Position numbers and translations under genes: made by a program | NCBI GenBank assembly: GCA_030378105.1 | Contig: JAUCGL010000028.1 | Coordinates: forward strand, 1 to 39,249 | Length of the DNA stretch: 39,249 nt | Reading direction: 5' to 3' | Source of the DNA: Candidatus Halobeggiatoa sp. HSG11 | GTDB taxonomy: Bacteria; Pseudomonadota; Gammaproteobacteria; Beggiatoales; Beggiatoaceae | Shown here: positions 8,278 through 18,998 of the stretch, piece by piece | Position numbering within the stretch: position 1 is the first letter of the stretch | Layout: every line of letters starts with the position of its first letter | Notes under the pieces: generated by a model | The model's database searches: none | Told to the model about the DNA's origin: nothing | The model's input: the letters and a program-made list of their open reading frames with translations, nothing else

Positions 8278-9162
8278 ATGTTACATAAATTACCTTTAAA
8301 TCAAACTCTTACTATTCCTGGTTCTAGTATTGAAAACTATTCACAAGCAATTAAAACTATTCCCATGCTAACTGTTGAACAGGAACGTGAATTGGCTAAA
8401 ATATTACAGGATAATAGTGATTTGGAAGCAACTAGCGATTTGGAAGCAGCTAAGGTTTTAGTTATGTCGCATCTACGTTTTGTGATGCACATCGCAAATA
8501 GTTATCGTGGTTATGGATTGCCTCAGGCTGATTTAATTCAAGAAGGTAATATTGGATTAATGAAAGCTGTTAAACGGTTTGATCCAAGTTTTGGAGTGCG
8601 TTTAGTTTCATTTGCTGTCCATTGGATACGAGCTGAGATTCATGAATATATTTTACGTAACTGGCGAATTGTTAAAGTAGCAACAACTAAATCACAACGC
8701 AAATTATTTTTTAACCTACGAAGTGCTAAAAAACGTTTAGGTTGGTTGACGCAAGCCGAAGTTGAAAGAGTCGCTGAAGATTTAGGTGTTAGCACCAAAG
8801 ATGTACGAGAAATGGAAAAACGCCTTAACAGTCATGATATATCATTTGATGGTCCATCTGACAGTGATGATGAGGAAGGAGAAACATATGCACCATCTGG
8901 TTATTTAGAAGATAATCGTTATGATCCAGCTATTTTAGTAGAGCAATATAATTGGAAAGATCGTGGTTATGGACATTTATATAATGCAATTAAAAAGTTA
9001 GATTTGAGGAGTCAAGATATTTTACAAAAACGTTGGTTAAGTGATAAAAAGGTTACTTTGCAAGAATTGGCTAAAGATTATCAAGTATCGGCTGAACGTA
9101 TACGGCAAATTGAAAGTAATGCAATTAAAAAATTAGGTAAAAATATTGCGTTTTTATTATAG
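8278..9162 (+). CDS. rpoH: RNA polymerase heat-shock sigma factor RpoH (sigma-32)
   Basis: The 294-residue sigma-70 family protein has region 2 ([20 protein letters not shown] to [18 protein letters not shown], residues 61-133), the RpoH-specific box [10 protein letters not shown] at 140-149 followed by KKRLGWLT, and a region 4 helix-turn-helix with the usual ERIRQIE recognition element (about 257-282). It directs polymerase to heat-shock promoters. A short in-frame repetition, [11 protein letters not shown], sits at 47-57, where family members usually have one copy. TGGAGG lies 8 bases before the ATG. ftsE/ftsX, often found upstream of rpoH in Gammaproteobacteria, are absent; the gene stands alone between amgK (divergent) and thiD. 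The 254-bp upstream gap is AT-rich and presumably holds its promoters, but none could be fixed by eye. Confidence 0.95.
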   Translation: MLHKLPLNQTLTIPGSSIENYSQAIKTIPMLTVEQERELAKILQDNSDLEATSDLEAAKVLVMSHLRFVMHIANSYRGYGLPQADLIQEGNIGLMKAVKRFDPSFGVRLVSFAVHWIRAEIHEYILRNWRIVKVATTKSQRKLFFNLRSAKKRLGWLTQAEVERVAEDLGVSTKDVREMEKRLNSHDISFDGPSDSDDEEGETYAPSGYLEDNRYDPAILVEQYNWKDRGYGHLYNAIKKLDLRSQDILQKRWLSDKKVTLQELAKDYQVSAERIRQIESNAIKKLGKNIAFLL

Positions 9163-9340
9163 TGATATATTTATTAACTTAAGAAAAATTCAATATAAAA
9201 TAATCTACTTTCCTCGTTATTAATGGCTTTGGACGTTAAAAATCTGTTTGCTTATGTTTATTATAATTGGTAGATTCAATTGTTAATGAAAGTCAAAATT
9301 GTTCTACCAAAACTATATTAATATTTGATATTTCTTTTGA

Positions 9341-9381
9341 ATTTAATTAATAATTAAGCATTAATAATTAACAATTGCTAT
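9341..9381 (+). repeat. A/T-only dispersed repeat upstream of thiD
   Basis: TTAATTAATAATTAAGCATT followed by AATAATTAACAATTGCTAT, the same element as 23958-23995 and the inverse of 1921-1960. It ends nine bases before the thiD ATG, so it forms the 5' leader of that gene. Confidence 0.5.
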
Positions 9382-9389
9382 TAAAAAAA

Positions 9390-10160
9390 ATGAACCATCC
9401 ACCTACTGTAATAGTTATTGCCGGTAACGACCCTTCTGGTGGAGCTGGTTTATGTGCAGATATTCAAACACTTGCCCAACATGGTTGCCATGCCGCTCCA
9501 GTTGTTACTTGTACCACCACCCAAAATACTTCTCATGTATTGGCAAGCCTACCATTAGCCGGAAATTTGGTCGCTGATCAGGCTACAACTGTTTTACAAG
9601 ATATGACAGTTGCTGCTTGCAAGATAGGTTTACTTGGTAACATTGAAATTGTTGAAGCAGTACAATCAGTTTTGCAGAATTACCCTAACCTACCTATTAT
9701 TCTTGATCCAGTGTTGGCATCTGGTGATGGAAAAACTCTGACTCAAAAAAATATCTGTGCTGCAATTGTGAGTAAAATTTTACCATTGACAACTATAATT
9801 ACTCCCAATAGTTTGGAAGCTAGGCTTTTAACCAATGAAAATAATCTTGATACTGCTGCTCAAAAATTAATTGAATATGGTTGTAAACATGTTTGTATAA
9901 CTGGTACTCACGAAGAAACTGACATGGTTATCAATACTTTGTATGGAGAAAAATCATGGACTTGGACTCGTTTACCACATAGTTATCATGGCTCTGGTTG
10001 TACATTTGCGTCTAGTTTAGCTGGAAATATAGCTCAAGGTGAAAATATAACAACTGCTGTGCTTAAAGCTCAACATTATACTTGGAACAGTTTACAGCAA
10101 GGTTATAAACCCGGTCATGGCCAGCATTTACCCATGCGAGTTAAGATTGTTGTTGACTAA
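9390..10160 (+). CDS. thiD: Hydroxymethylpyrimidine (phosphate) kinase ThiD
   Basis: The 256-residue ribokinase-family enzyme has the substrate motif AGNDPSGGAGLCADIQTL (residues 11-28), the DPV of the central strand (106-108) and the C-terminal anion-hole/catalytic motif GSGCTFASSLAGN (201-213). ThiD phosphorylates 4-amino-5-hydroxymethyl-2-methylpyrimidine and its monophosphate in thiamine synthesis. An in-frame TTG at 9375 would add five residues (LLKK-type), but the ATG at 9390 gives the normal family N-terminus and is preferred. It is a single gene, without thiE beside it. The 3' side faces the convergent 1198-residue hybrid kinase across 116 bp, which contains an imperfect hairpin (about 10200-10236) that may end transcription. 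Confidence 0.92.
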   Translation: MNHPPTVIVIAGNDPSGGAGLCADIQTLAQHGCHAAPVVTCTTTQNTSHVLASLPLAGNLVADQATTVLQDMTVAACKIGLLGNIEIVEAVQSVLQNYPNLPIILDPVLASGDGKTLTQKNICAAIVSKILPLTTIITPNSLEARLLTNENNLDTAAQKLIEYGCKHVCITGTHEETDMVINTLYGEKSWTWTRLPHSYHGSGCTFASSLAGNIAQGENITTAVLKAQHYTWNSLQQGYKPGHGQHLPMRVKIVVD

Positions 10161-10276
10161 TCTGCTGGGTATTTAAGTTTTTTTCTGAGATTATTGTGCT
10201 TAATTTGAACGAGCAAGCTACTTTGCTTAAATTAACTGGGTGACGGTGTGCGGAACATTGAGTATAAACAATTATT

Positions 10277-13200
10277 TCACCGATACAACCAAACTCGCAT
10301 TAACGACATTAATTTATCTGAATCAACTGGTTTAGCCAAATAATCATTCGCACCAGCTTCAATACATTTAGCTTTATCATCTTTCATGGCTTTAGCAGTT
10401 AAGGCTATGATAGGTAATTTACGATATTTCATCTGTTTACGAATCTCTTGCATGGCTTCATAACCATCCATTTCTGGCATCATAATATCCATCAATACAA
10501 TTGCGGTATCACTGTGTTTTTCCAATAATTCCAAACCCTCTTGGCCATTGACAGCACACACAGTTTCCATATTATTCTCTTCCAATACAGTCGCTAATGC
10601 AAACACATTACGCACATCATCATCAACAATTAATATTTTTTTATTTTTTAGGATAGCTTCCTTGTCATGCACCATATGCAACATATCACGCTTGTTATCT
10701 GGCAATTTGGCTTCTATTTGATGCAAAAATAAGGTTGTTTCATCCAATAAACGTTCAGAAGAACTAACGGATTTAATTGGTATTGCATCAGAACAACGCA
10801 TCAATAAAATTTCTTCTTCGGTGGTCAGCTCACGGTCGGTATAGACAATAATTGGAGTTTGACAATGAGTTCGATCTTGGTGCATCATTTCAAGCAATTT
10901 ACCACCAGAACCTTGTTCTATATCTATGTCAAGAATAATACAATCATAAGGAACAGTTTGTAAATTTTGAAATGCAGAGTCAATTGTTAATTCCTGTTGA
11001 ATTTGAACCCCTTCTTCATTAATTAATTCAACAATTTTCTGTCTGTGCAAGTCAATATCTGCCACTATTAATAAATTTTTAACCGTCCTAGTTAAAAACT
11101 GTTCTATTCGCTTGAAAGCATCAGTCAATTTTTCCATGCTCACTGGCTTAAGCAAATAACCAATTGCTCCCATTTTTTTAGCATCTATACTTTGGTCAGC
11201 AGCAGACATAAAATGGACTGGAATATGACGAGTTTCTGGATTGTCTTTCAACCTTTCCATCACATTCCAACCATTCAATTCAGGCAAACCAATATCTAAA
11301 ATAATGGCACTTGGTTTATATTGTTCAGCCAATTGCACACCAGTTATACCATCCTCAGCTAAAAGATGTTTAAAACCTTTTTCAATAGATAAATCAGTTA
11401 AAATCTTAGAAAATTTCCTGTCATCTTCAATAAACAAAATGAATTTATCACCGGGTTTTAAATCGTCTCTATCATCTGGAATTGGCTTCGGTTTTGGTAG
11501 AGATTCCGACTTAACTGATGGGTAGTTTGATTTATTTAACAATGATTCTTCTATTGAAGCTGATGCCAATGTAACAGTTTCTAACTTTTCTGATTCTGCT
11601 GATTCAGGTAGATACAAAGTAAATACACTACCATTATCATCGCTGGTTAAAGTTAGCTCTCCACCCAATAATCTTGCCAATTGACGGGAAATAGATAAAC
11701 CTAAACCAGTTCCACCATATTTTCGACTGGTAGAACCATCAGCTTGTTGGAAAGCTTCAAAGATAGCTTGCTGTTTATTTTTTGGAATTCCAATACCACT
11801 GTCTATAATTCTGATAGCAATAGTTTTATTAAGTTCTAATTGTTTGCCTCCTATATTGGTTGGAACTTCAGATGGATGTTGAACAATGATTTTAATTGAA
11901 CCTTTGTTAGTAAATTTGAAAGCATTGGACAGTAAGTTGTTGATAATCTGTTTAACACGCTGACTATCAGTATGTTGAGTTGGATTAACATCAACGTCAA
12001 TAGTAGTGGTAAATTCCAGTTTTTTATTATCAGCAATTGGTTGAAATTTTTGCTCTATTGTTGTTAATAAGTTAGGCAATGATATATTTTCCCATTGCAC
12101 TTCAATCTTACCAGCTTCAACTTTGGACAGGTCTAAAATATCGTTGATAAGGGTCAGTAAATCCTTACCAGCACTGTTAATAGTTTTAGCATATTCAATC
12201 TGTTTTTCGTTCAAAGTACCTGGTTTATTATCTGCTAATAATTGAGCTAAAATAAGCAGACTATTCAATGGAGTACGTAGTTCATGTGACATGTTAGCTA
12301 GAAATTCTGATTTATACTTACTGGCTAATTCTAACTCCTCCGCTTTCAAGCTAATTGCTGCTTGAGTTTTTTCCATTTCAACTTGAATCTTTTCCATCTC
12401 AATCTGATTAGTTTCTAAAGCTTGATTTTTTTCTTGAACTTCAACTTTCTGTTGTTCCAAACTACGAGTTTGTTCTTCAAGTATTTCATTAGTTTGTCGC
12501 AATTCTTCTTGTTGAGATTGCATTTCCTCAGATTGACTTTGTAATTCTTCTGATTGACTTTGTAACTCCTCATTAGTTTGCTGCATTTCTTTTTGTTTTA
12601 ATTGCAATTCTTCGGATTGCTGTTGGCTTTGTTTAAGTAAAGCTTGCATTTTAGTTCGTGAATTGGCAGTATTCACCGCTATACCAATATTTGCCATAAC
12701 AGTTTCTAAAAATTTGCGTTGTATCTCCGTCAATTTCGTAGCAGAACCAATTTCAATAACACCTTTTAACTCGTTTTCATATAAAAATGGCAATAGTAAT
12801 ATGTGACGAGGCAAAGCTCCAGCTAAACCAGAACGGATAATTAAGGGGCATTCTTCTGGAGTTTGAAGCACTGAGATAACCTTCTTTTCCAGAGCTGCTT
12901 GTCCAACTAAAGATTCTCCTAAACCAAATTTATTAGGTGTATTTTCATTAATAGTGTAAGCATAACTAGCTATTATTTGTAATTTATCATCTTGTTTTAA
13001 CAAATAAAATAATCCAACTTGTGCTTCTACATAAGTAGTTAAAAAAGGTATAACATTTTTAGCTAATTCAATTATTTCTTGTTCGCCACTAGTTTTTTCA
13101 TTTAATTGAGCTTGGCCAGTTTTAAGCCAATCTTCTTGTTTATTTTTAGTAGTAACTTCTGTTATTTGATTCAGAAATTTATTAAGAGCCCGCACAATGG

Positions 13201-13873
13201 AAATACCATTAATTATGCCAAATAACAAAGCTGATACAGTTACTATTAACACAATAAGCAAAATATTTTTTTCATACTGATTTGCCATAATAAGTGATTT
13301 TTCAGTAAATTTTTCAATTTGTATAACAGAATTGGTTAATTCTTCATCCAATTCGTCCTCCAATAGCTCTACCGTTTTGATAAGGTTATTTAATTCAAGC
13401 TTTTGTTCTTTACCAAGCATATGAAATATTTTTGTTACTTGCTCAACATATTTTTTATGTTTTTGTTTGGCATCAGTTGTTAGTTGATTTATTTTATTAG
13501 CTTTTTTAACTGCTCTTGTATTTTCAGCAAAGTTACTTAATACCTTAGTGACAATAGTGGTAGTGATTTCAAAATCATCATTAATAGTTTTATTTAACTC
13601 AAAAAAAGCTTGTTTTGTTTCAGCAATATGTTGAGAATTTTCAGAAATATGTAAAACTCGTTCAAATAAAATTGCTTGCTTGAGTTGATTGATAGTTATT
13701 CGAGTTAGAACTTCAGTTAGGGGCATATCCTCTTCAACCATTTCTTCGAGTTCATAACCAATTTTATTGATTCCAATCAGGCTTGTTCCACCTATTGTGA
13801 ATATAAGCAACAATAGTAAAATGATTGTTATAGCAACTTGAGTAGTTAGTTTTAAATTTTTAAAAATGTTCAT
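10277..13873 (-). CDS. Hybrid histidine kinase: four-helix sensor-GAF-HisKA-HATPase-REC-REC-REC
   Basis: 1198 residues. Membrane helices at about 12-32 and 203-225 bracket a ~165-residue, all-helical periplasmic sensor of the four-helix-bundle MCP type (EEDMPLTEVLTRITINQLKQAI). The HAMP after TM2 is shortened and runs straight into a GAF domain (about 260-405). A long Gln/Glu-rich coiled coil (410-515) leads to HisKA with [11 protein letters not shown] (H530), then HATPase with DSGIGIP (691-697) and GGTGLGLS (720-727). Three receivers follow: REC1 with D860, REC2 (933-1045) with D982 but without the usual acidic pair (LLIVADIDL), and REC3 with IVDDD and D1129. It is an inner-membrane phosphorelay kinase that would pass phosphate through a separate Hpt such as the one at 30921-31274 (inference). 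Unlike its neighbours it lacks the 45-residue array. Confidence 0.93.
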   Translation of the reverse strand: MNIFKNLKLTTQVAITIILLLLLIFTIGGTSLIGINKIGYELEEMVEEDMPLTEVLTRITINQLKQAILFERVLHISENSQHIAETKQAFFELNKTINDDFEITTTIVTKVLSNFAENTRAVKKANKINQLTTDAKQKHKKYVEQVTKIFHMLGKEQKLELNNLIKTVELLEDELDEELTNSVIQIEKFTEKSLIMANQYEKNILLIVLIVTVSALLFGIINGISIVRALNKFLNQITEVTTKNKQEDWLKTGQAQLNEKTSGEQEIIELAKNVIPFLTTYVEAQVGLFYLLKQDDKLQIIASYAYTINENTPNKFGLGESLVGQAALEKKVISVLQTPEECPLIIRSGLAGALPRHILLLPFLYENELKGVIEIGSATKLTEIQRKFLETVMANIGIAVNTANSRTKMQALLKQSQQQSEELQLKQKEMQQTNEELQSQSEELQSQSEEMQSQQEELRQTNEILEEQTRSLEQQKVEVQEKNQALETNQIEMEKIQVEMEKTQAAISLKAEELELASKYKSEFLANMSHELRTPLNSLLILAQLLADNKPGTLNEKQIEYAKTINSAGKDLLTLINDILDLSKVEAGKIEVQWENISLPNLLTTIEQKFQPIADNKKLEFTTTIDVDVNPTQHTDSQRVKQIINNLLSNAFKFTNKGSIKIIVQHPSEVPTNIGGKQLELNKTIAIRIIDSGIGIPKNKQQAIFEAFQQADGSTSRKYGGTGLGLSISRQLARLLGGELTLTSDDNGSVFTLYLPESAESEKLETVTLASASIEESLLNKSNYPSVKSESLPKPKPIPDDRDDLKPGDKFILFIEDDRKFSKILTDLSIEKGFKHLLAEDGITGVQLAEQYKPSAIILDIGLPELNGWNVMERLKDNPETRHIPVHFMSAADQSIDAKKMGAIGYLLKPVSMEKLTDAFKRIEQFLTRTVKNLLIVADIDLHRQKIVELINEEGVQIQQELTIDSAFQNLQTVPYDCIILDIDIEQGSGGKLLEMMHQDRTHCQTPIIVYTDRELTTEEEILLMRCSDAIPIKSVSSSERLLDETTLFLHQIEAKLPDNKRDMLHMVHDKEAILKNKKILIVDDDVRNVFALATVLEENNMETVCAVNGQEGLELLEKHSDTAIVLMDIMMPEMDGYEAMQEIRKQMKYRKLPIIALTAKAMKDDKAKCIEAGANDYLAKPVDSDKLMSLMRVWLYR

Positions 13874-13923
13874 AAGTTTTGTTCAGTAATAACTTAATTT
13901 ATGTTGAGCAATCAGATATTTTT

Positions 13924-14114
13924 ACCTAGTTCCCAACGTCTTCGCTCATCGTTATACACAAATCAAAAATATCGAATGTAGGGTGGATAAGCGAAGCGTC
14001 ATCCACCTGTTATATGTGGTTTGGTGTATGACGCTACCGCTTATACACCCTACAATAAAATCAAGTACTTAAATACTTGTGTATAACGATGAGACGAGAC
14101 GTTGGGAACGAGAT
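13924..14114. repeat. ~190-bp nested palindromic element with REP-like core
   Basis: The outer arms TCCCAACGTC...CTCATCGTTATACACAA (13931-13962) and TTGTGTATAACGATGAGACG...GTTGGGA (14077-14107) are inverted copies with few mismatches. Nested inside is a second inverted pair: GTAGGGTGGATAAGCGAAGC at 13979 and the matching CGCTTATACACCCTACA at about 14037-14054. The inner pair belongs to the same REP family that flanks the RAYT gene at 27.0-28.0 kb. The element fills the 286-bp gap between the two hybrid kinase genes and has no coding capacity. Confidence 0.75.
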
Positions 14115-14159
14115 AATATTGCTCTGCGATATTCCTTTTATCTGTTGCAATTCTTGTAC

Positions 14160-17100
14160 TCACCGATACAACCAAACTCGTATCAATGACATTAATTTAT
14201 CTGCATCAACTGGTTTCGCCAAATAATCATTGGCCCCAGCCTCAATACATTTAGCTTTATCATCTTTCATGGCTTTGGCGGTGAGAGCAATGATAGGTAA
14301 TTTACGATATTTTGGCTGTTTACGAATTTCCCGTATCGTTTCGTAACCATCCATTTCTGGCATCATAATATCCATCAAAATTATGGCAATATCATCATTT
14401 GATTCTAAATTTTCCAAAGCTTCTTTACCATTGAACCCACAAATAACCTCAGCCTCGTGGTTTTCTAATATCGTAGCTAATGCAAAGATATTTCGTTCAT
14501 CATCATCAACAATCAAAACCTTTTTATGCTTCAAAATAGCCTTCTTATCATGCACCATGTGCAGTATTTCACGTTTATCATTAGACAAATTGTTTTCTAT
14601 TCTATGCAAAAACAAAGTTACTTCATCAATTAAATCTTCTGGTAAAGTAACGTATTTAATTGGAATGTCATCAGAACAAGACTGCAATAAAAATTCCTCT
14701 TTTGAAGTTAACTCACGATCAGCATAGACAATAACTGGTATTTTGCAGGAAATTTCTTGTTTTTCTTGCATTTTTTCTAACATTTCAGCACCAGAATTTT
14801 GTTCTAAATCCAAATCTAAAATAACACAATCATAAGTTGTTACTAATAATTTTTGACAAGCATCATTGCTGGTTGTGGATATTTCTATTTGTAAATCTTT
14901 ATCGGCTATTAAGTCCATAATTTTTTGTTGATTGGATTCATTATCCGCTACAATCAACATGTTTTTAACAGTTTTAACCAAAAAAGCCTCAATTTTTTGG
15001 AAAGCTTCTGTCAATTTTTCCATGCTTATTGGTTTGACTAAATAACCAATTGCTCCCATCCTTTTAGCAAATACACTGCGGTCAGTAGCAGACATAAAAT
15101 GAACTGGAATATGACGAAGGTCTGGATTATCTTTCAGTTTGTCCATCACAGTGAAACCGTCCATTTGCGGTAAATCAATATCCAAAATTATTGCTTTTGG
15201 TTTATATTTCGCAGCTAATTGAAGACCAGTTACACCATCATCTGCCAATAGGCATTTAAATCCATTATCTTTAGCTAAATCTTTAAGAATATTAGAAAAT
15301 TTAGAATCATCTTCTACTATAAGGATAGTTTTGTCATTAGATGATAAATTATCTCTATCATCAGAAGTAGAAGTCTTTTTAGGGGATTGGAATTCTTCTG
15401 TTAATAAAGGTGGTTCAGTTTGCAATGAAGGCTGTGGGACAGATTCTTGCTGTGGAAGCTCTTCCTGTGAAATGGGTTCTTCCGATGAAAATGATTTCTC
15501 ATGTTTTTCCGGCAAGTATAAAGTGAAGGTACTACCTTTATTTTCTTCACTAGTTAAGATCAATTCCCCACCCAATAAACGAGCTAACTGCCGAGAAATA
15601 GATAAACCTAAACCAGTACCGCCATAACTTCGACTAGTTGAACCATCGGCTTGTTGGAAAGCCTCAAATATGCTTTGTTGCTTGTCTTTAGGAATTCCAA
15701 TTCCACTGTCGGTCACGCTTATGGCAATAGTTTTACCTAACTCTAATATATCTATATTAAAAGGAATTTCATTTGGGCGTTGCACCATTAAATTAACGTC
15801 ACCTTTACTAGTGAATTTAAAGGCATTAGATAGCAAGTTATTAACAATTTGTTTAATACGTTGACCATCACTAACTAAAACTGGAGGAATATTATCCGCA
15901 ATAGTTAGATTGAATCCAACATTTTTATTATCTGCAATTGGGATAAATTTTTGTTCAATTGAGGTTAATAAACCGTTTAATGACACATCTTCCCACTGTA
16001 CTTCAATTTTACCTGCCTCTACTTTAGACAGGTCAAGAATATCGTTGATTAAAGTTAGCAGATCATTGCCAGCACTATTAATAGTTTTGGCATATTCAAT
16101 CTGTTTTTTATCCAAATTACCAGATTTATTTTCTTCCAATAATTTAGATAAAATAAGTAAACTATTCAAAGGAGTGCGTAATTCATGTGACATATTGGCT
16201 AAAAATTCAGACTTGTATTTACTAGCTAATTCCAATTCTTCGGCTTTAAGAGTTATAGCAGCTTGAGTTTTTTCCATTTCAATTTGAGTTTTCTCCATCT
16301 CAATTCGATTGGTTTCCATAACTAGATTTTTTTCTTGAATTGTTATTTTTTGTTGTTCCAAGTCCTTTGTACGTTCTTCAAGCACCTCATTAGATTGGCG
16401 TAACTCTTCTTGTTGAGATTGTAATTCTTCGGATTGACCTTGCAATTCTTCATTAGCTGTTTGTAACTTTTCTTGTTGGGATTGCAATTCTTCTGCTTGT
16501 TGCTGACTTTGTTGGAGTAATTCCTGTGTCTGAAAACGTGATTTAGCAGTATTAATTGCTACCCCAACAATTGACATTGCTTGAGTTAATAGCAATTTTT
16601 CATTTTCAGTAACAGTTTTAAAAGATGCAAATTCAAGTACAGCTTTCAGCTTACCTTCATAAATAACTGGTTGAATAAGCAAATTGTTTGGTAGTGCTGC
16701 CCCTAAACCAGAGTTGATATGCACGTTATAATCTGCTGGAACCTTAGTTATGTGTAGCTGTTTCTGTTCCAAGGCTGCTTGTCCAACTAATCCTTCGCCA
16801 GTTATAAATTCATGTTTAATACCTTTCCGACTAGTGTAAGCATAACTACTAATCAGTTTTAATTTATCTTGTTCACCACATAAGTAAAACAAACCAACTG
16901 ACATTTGCAAATAATTAGCTAGCAATGTTATGATATTTTTTGCCAATTGGGTCATATTCTGTTCACCACTAACAGTGTCATTTAATTGAGTTTGCCCAGT
17001 TTTTAACCAATTTTGAGTTATATTTTGATTGGTTGCTTCCATCAATTTATTTGCTGTAGTTTCCAATGCGGTTTTGATTTGAACAAAGTCACCCTGATAT

Positions 17101-18836
17101 TCAGCCTGAGTATTTACAGTCTGGCCCTCTGCTAGTTTTTGCGAAATCTGTACTATATCTATAACGACTGTGTTTAAGCTTATTAATGCAGTTTCCATGG
17201 AATCTTTTATCTGCATAAAATCACCTTGATATTCTGCATTTGGTTTAACTCGTAAATTGCCAATAGCTAAACCTTGGGAGATTTGTACAATGTCTTTAAT
17301 AACTAAATTTAGGCTAGATAAAGCAGTTTCCAGAGCATCTTTTATTTGGCTAAAATCCCCGTTATATTGTGTATTAATTTTGGTTCCAAGATTACCTGCC
17401 GCTAATCCCTGTGAAACTTGTACAACATCTGCTATAACCAAGCGTAAATTAACTAAACCGGTTTCTAAAGAATTTTTTATTCGGCCAAAATCACCTTGAT
17501 ATTCAGCTTCGGGGATAACGCTCAAATCACCGGTAGCCAATCCTTGTGACACGGAAGCAACATCATCAATTATTTTACATAAATTAGTTATCATCTGTTG
17601 AAAAGCTGTAGCCATTTGACCAATTTCATTGCTACTTTCTTTAACATCAACAGTTAAATTGAGATTACCGTTTGCTAATTGGCGAGCAATATTGGTCATA
17701 TTTTGGATTGGTTTAGCCAGACTATTACTAAATAAAAAAGCTATTATTACAATTAAGATAACTCCAATACCAATAATACCGAATAACCAAATTAACATTT
17801 GTTGGGTAGCAGCAAAGGCTTCCGCTTCATCAATTTGACTAATAACTGACCAATTGACACCAGAAATATTAGTTGGTGTATATGCAACTAAGGTTGACTT
17901 ATCTTGATAATCAATGGTTGTTAGTCCAGTTTGACCAGTACTGGCAGCACGAGTTGCCGCATTATCAATTTTTTGTTTAATAACAGTATCTTCTTGAAAA
18001 CGGGAATTTGAACGCAATAAAAAATCATCAGTACTAACCAGTATGGTTTCCCCAGTATCACCTAAACCAGTTTGTTCTTGCATAATGGCATCAATTGACT
18101 GCATTGAAAGTTGAAAAATCAATACTCCAATTAATTTAGTGTCGTGAAAAATTGAGGAAGCGACAAATGCTGCCGGTTTTTTAGAGGCTTCATAATAAGC
18201 AAAGTCTTCCAATAAAGTTACATCACGATTGTTTGCTTTTAATATCTTTTGGAAAACATGAGCAATACTTGTATTAGCATAAGGACCATTGATTAAAGAA
18301 GTGGTAAAATCGGCTTCTTTGCCAACACTGTAGATAATAGTTCCAGTATCTGGTTCTACTAAAAAAATATCATAGTATTGATAGGCATCCCTGTATTTTT
18401 TTAAGATTGGATGGTATTTAGCATGGATAGCACTATAATCGCTGTTATCATTTGCATCTAATAAGTCTGGTTTACCTTGATATAAAGGACGGTATTGTTG
18501 CATTGTCTTTGCTTCTGTATGCAAATCTGTACCTTGATTATGTAAGGTTTCCTCAAAATCTTTAACAGCATTAATAATAGTTGGATTTTCAGATAAAACG
18601 GTTATATCGGCCAAACGTTCATCAAAATAATTCGTTATTTGTTTGGCTTTAATATCACGCAATGCAACTAATTTACTAGTTATTTCAACTTGTAAGGCGT
18701 TTCTGGCCTGAGTATAAACTAATGTTCCAACAATAATAAGTGGGATAAGTGAAATAGCAAGAAATAGCAAAACAAGTTTGCCTCGTAAAGAATAGAAAAA
18801 ACTGATATTTGTTTCAGAAAGTGACGATATATTCAT
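14160..18836 (-). CDS. Hybrid histidine kinase: dCache-HAMP-4x HAMP-like repeat-GAF-HisKA-HATPase-REC-REC-REC
   Basis: 1558 residues. TM1 (about 20-42) and TM2 (348-370) enclose a large dCache-type extracytoplasmic sensor ([19 protein letters not shown], then the [12 protein letters not shown] strand). A normal HAMP (370-425, ending in [11 protein letters not shown]) is followed by four 45-residue HAMP-like repeats (VSQGL at 429, 474, 519 and 564). Then come GAF (about 620-765), a coiled coil, HisKA (H884 in [10 protein letters not shown]), HATPase (DSGIGIP 1043-1049, GGTGLGLS 1072-1079), a Pro/Ser/Glu-rich linker and three receivers with D1219, D1341 and D1489. REC2 is degenerate at the acidic pair (LIVADNE), as in the 1198-residue paralogue. 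From GAF to the end it is clearly a paralogue of that protein. Its start is divergent from the plus-strand sensor at 18999 over 162 bp. Confidence 0.93.
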   Translation of the reverse strand: MNISSLSETNISFFYSLRGKLVLLFLAISLIPLIIVGTLVYTQARNALQVEITSKLVALRDIKAKQITNYFDERLADITVLSENPTIINAVKDFEETLHNQGTDLHTEAKTMQQYRPLYQGKPDLLDANDNSDYSAIHAKYHPILKKYRDAYQYYDIFLVEPDTGTIIYSVGKEADFTTSLINGPYANTSIAHVFQKILKANNRDVTLLEDFAYYEASKKPAAFVASSIFHDTKLIGVLIFQLSMQSIDAIMQEQTGLGDTGETILVSTDDFLLRSNSRFQEDTVIKQKIDNAATRAASTGQTGLTTIDYQDKSTLVAYTPTNISGVNWSVISQIDEAEAFAATQQMLIWLFGIIGIGVILIVIIAFLFSNSLAKPIQNMTNIARQLANGNLNLTVDVKESSNEIGQMATAFQQMITNLCKIIDDVASVSQGLATGDLSVIPEAEYQGDFGRIKNSLETGLVNLRLVIADVVQVSQGLAAGNLGTKINTQYNGDFSQIKDALETALSSLNLVIKDIVQISQGLAIGNLRVKPNAEYQGDFMQIKDSMETALISLNTVVIDIVQISQKLAEGQTVNTQAEYQGDFVQIKTALETTANKLMEATNQNITQNWLKTGQTQLNDTVSGEQNMTQLAKNIITLLANYLQMSVGLFYLCGEQDKLKLISSYAYTSRKGIKHEFITGEGLVGQAALEQKQLHITKVPADYNVHINSGLGAALPNNLLIQPVIYEGKLKAVLEFASFKTVTENEKLLLTQAMSIVGVAINTAKSRFQTQELLQQSQQQAEELQSQQEKLQTANEELQGQSEELQSQQEELRQSNEVLEERTKDLEQQKITIQEKNLVMETNRIEMEKTQIEMEKTQAAITLKAEELELASKYKSEFLANMSHELRTPLNSLLILSKLLEENKSGNLDKKQIEYAKTINSAGNDLLTLINDILDLSKVEAGKIEVQWEDVSLNGLLTSIEQKFIPIADNKNVGFNLTIADNIPPVLVSDGQRIKQIVNNLLSNAFKFTSKGDVNLMVQRPNEIPFNIDILELGKTIAISVTDSGIGIPKDKQQSIFEAFQQADGSTSRSYGGTGLGLSISRQLARLLGGELILTSEENKGSTFTLYLPEKHEKSFSSEEPISQEELPQQESVPQPSLQTEPPLLTEEFQSPKKTSTSDDRDNLSSNDKTILIVEDDSKFSNILKDLAKDNGFKCLLADDGVTGLQLAAKYKPKAIILDIDLPQMDGFTVMDKLKDNPDLRHIPVHFMSATDRSVFAKRMGAIGYLVKPISMEKLTEAFQKIEAFLVKTVKNMLIVADNESNQQKIMDLIADKDLQIEISTTSNDACQKLLVTTYDCVILDLDLEQNSGAEMLEKMQEKQEISCKIPVIVYADRELTSKEEFLLQSCSDDIPIKYVTLPEDLIDEVTLFLHRIENNLSNDKREILHMVHDKKAILKHKKVLIVDDDERNIFALATILENHEAEVICGFNGKEALENLESNDDIAIILMDIMMPEMDGYETIREIRKQPKYRKLPIIALTAKAMKDDKAKCIEAGANDYLAKPVDADKLMSLIRVWLYR
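17037..17576 (-). repeat. Four 45-aa HAMP-like repeats in the dCache kinase
   Basis: Residues 421-600 hold four copies of a 45-residue unit with core (D)[12 protein letters not shown], then EYQGDFxQIK and a LETAL helix. The copies are more diverged from each other than those in the plus-strand sensors, suggesting that this array is the older one. Confidence 0.8.
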
Positions 18837-18998
18837 TGATTAATTGCTCAATTTGTAATTGTATGTAGAAATGAAAAAATGTTAATATACTCAACACATA
18901 ATTATAATATATTATGTTAGAGTTACAAAATTTTATTGAAATTGAATAATTGTATTCAGTTTTTTATCTTAACATTTTAATTAAGGAATGCCACTATT
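18837..18998. promoter_or_regulatory. Divergent promoter region of the dCache kinase and HBM-like sensor
   Basis: This 162-bp AT-rich gap separates two divergently transcribed genes of the same sensor family. TATAATATATTATG near 18904-18917 provides -10-like sequences on both strands. The last ~35 bases (TTTTTATCTTAACATTTTAA then TTAAGGAATGCCA) recur almost unchanged before the CHASE3 sensor start at 21509. No operator was identified. Confidence 0.4.
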
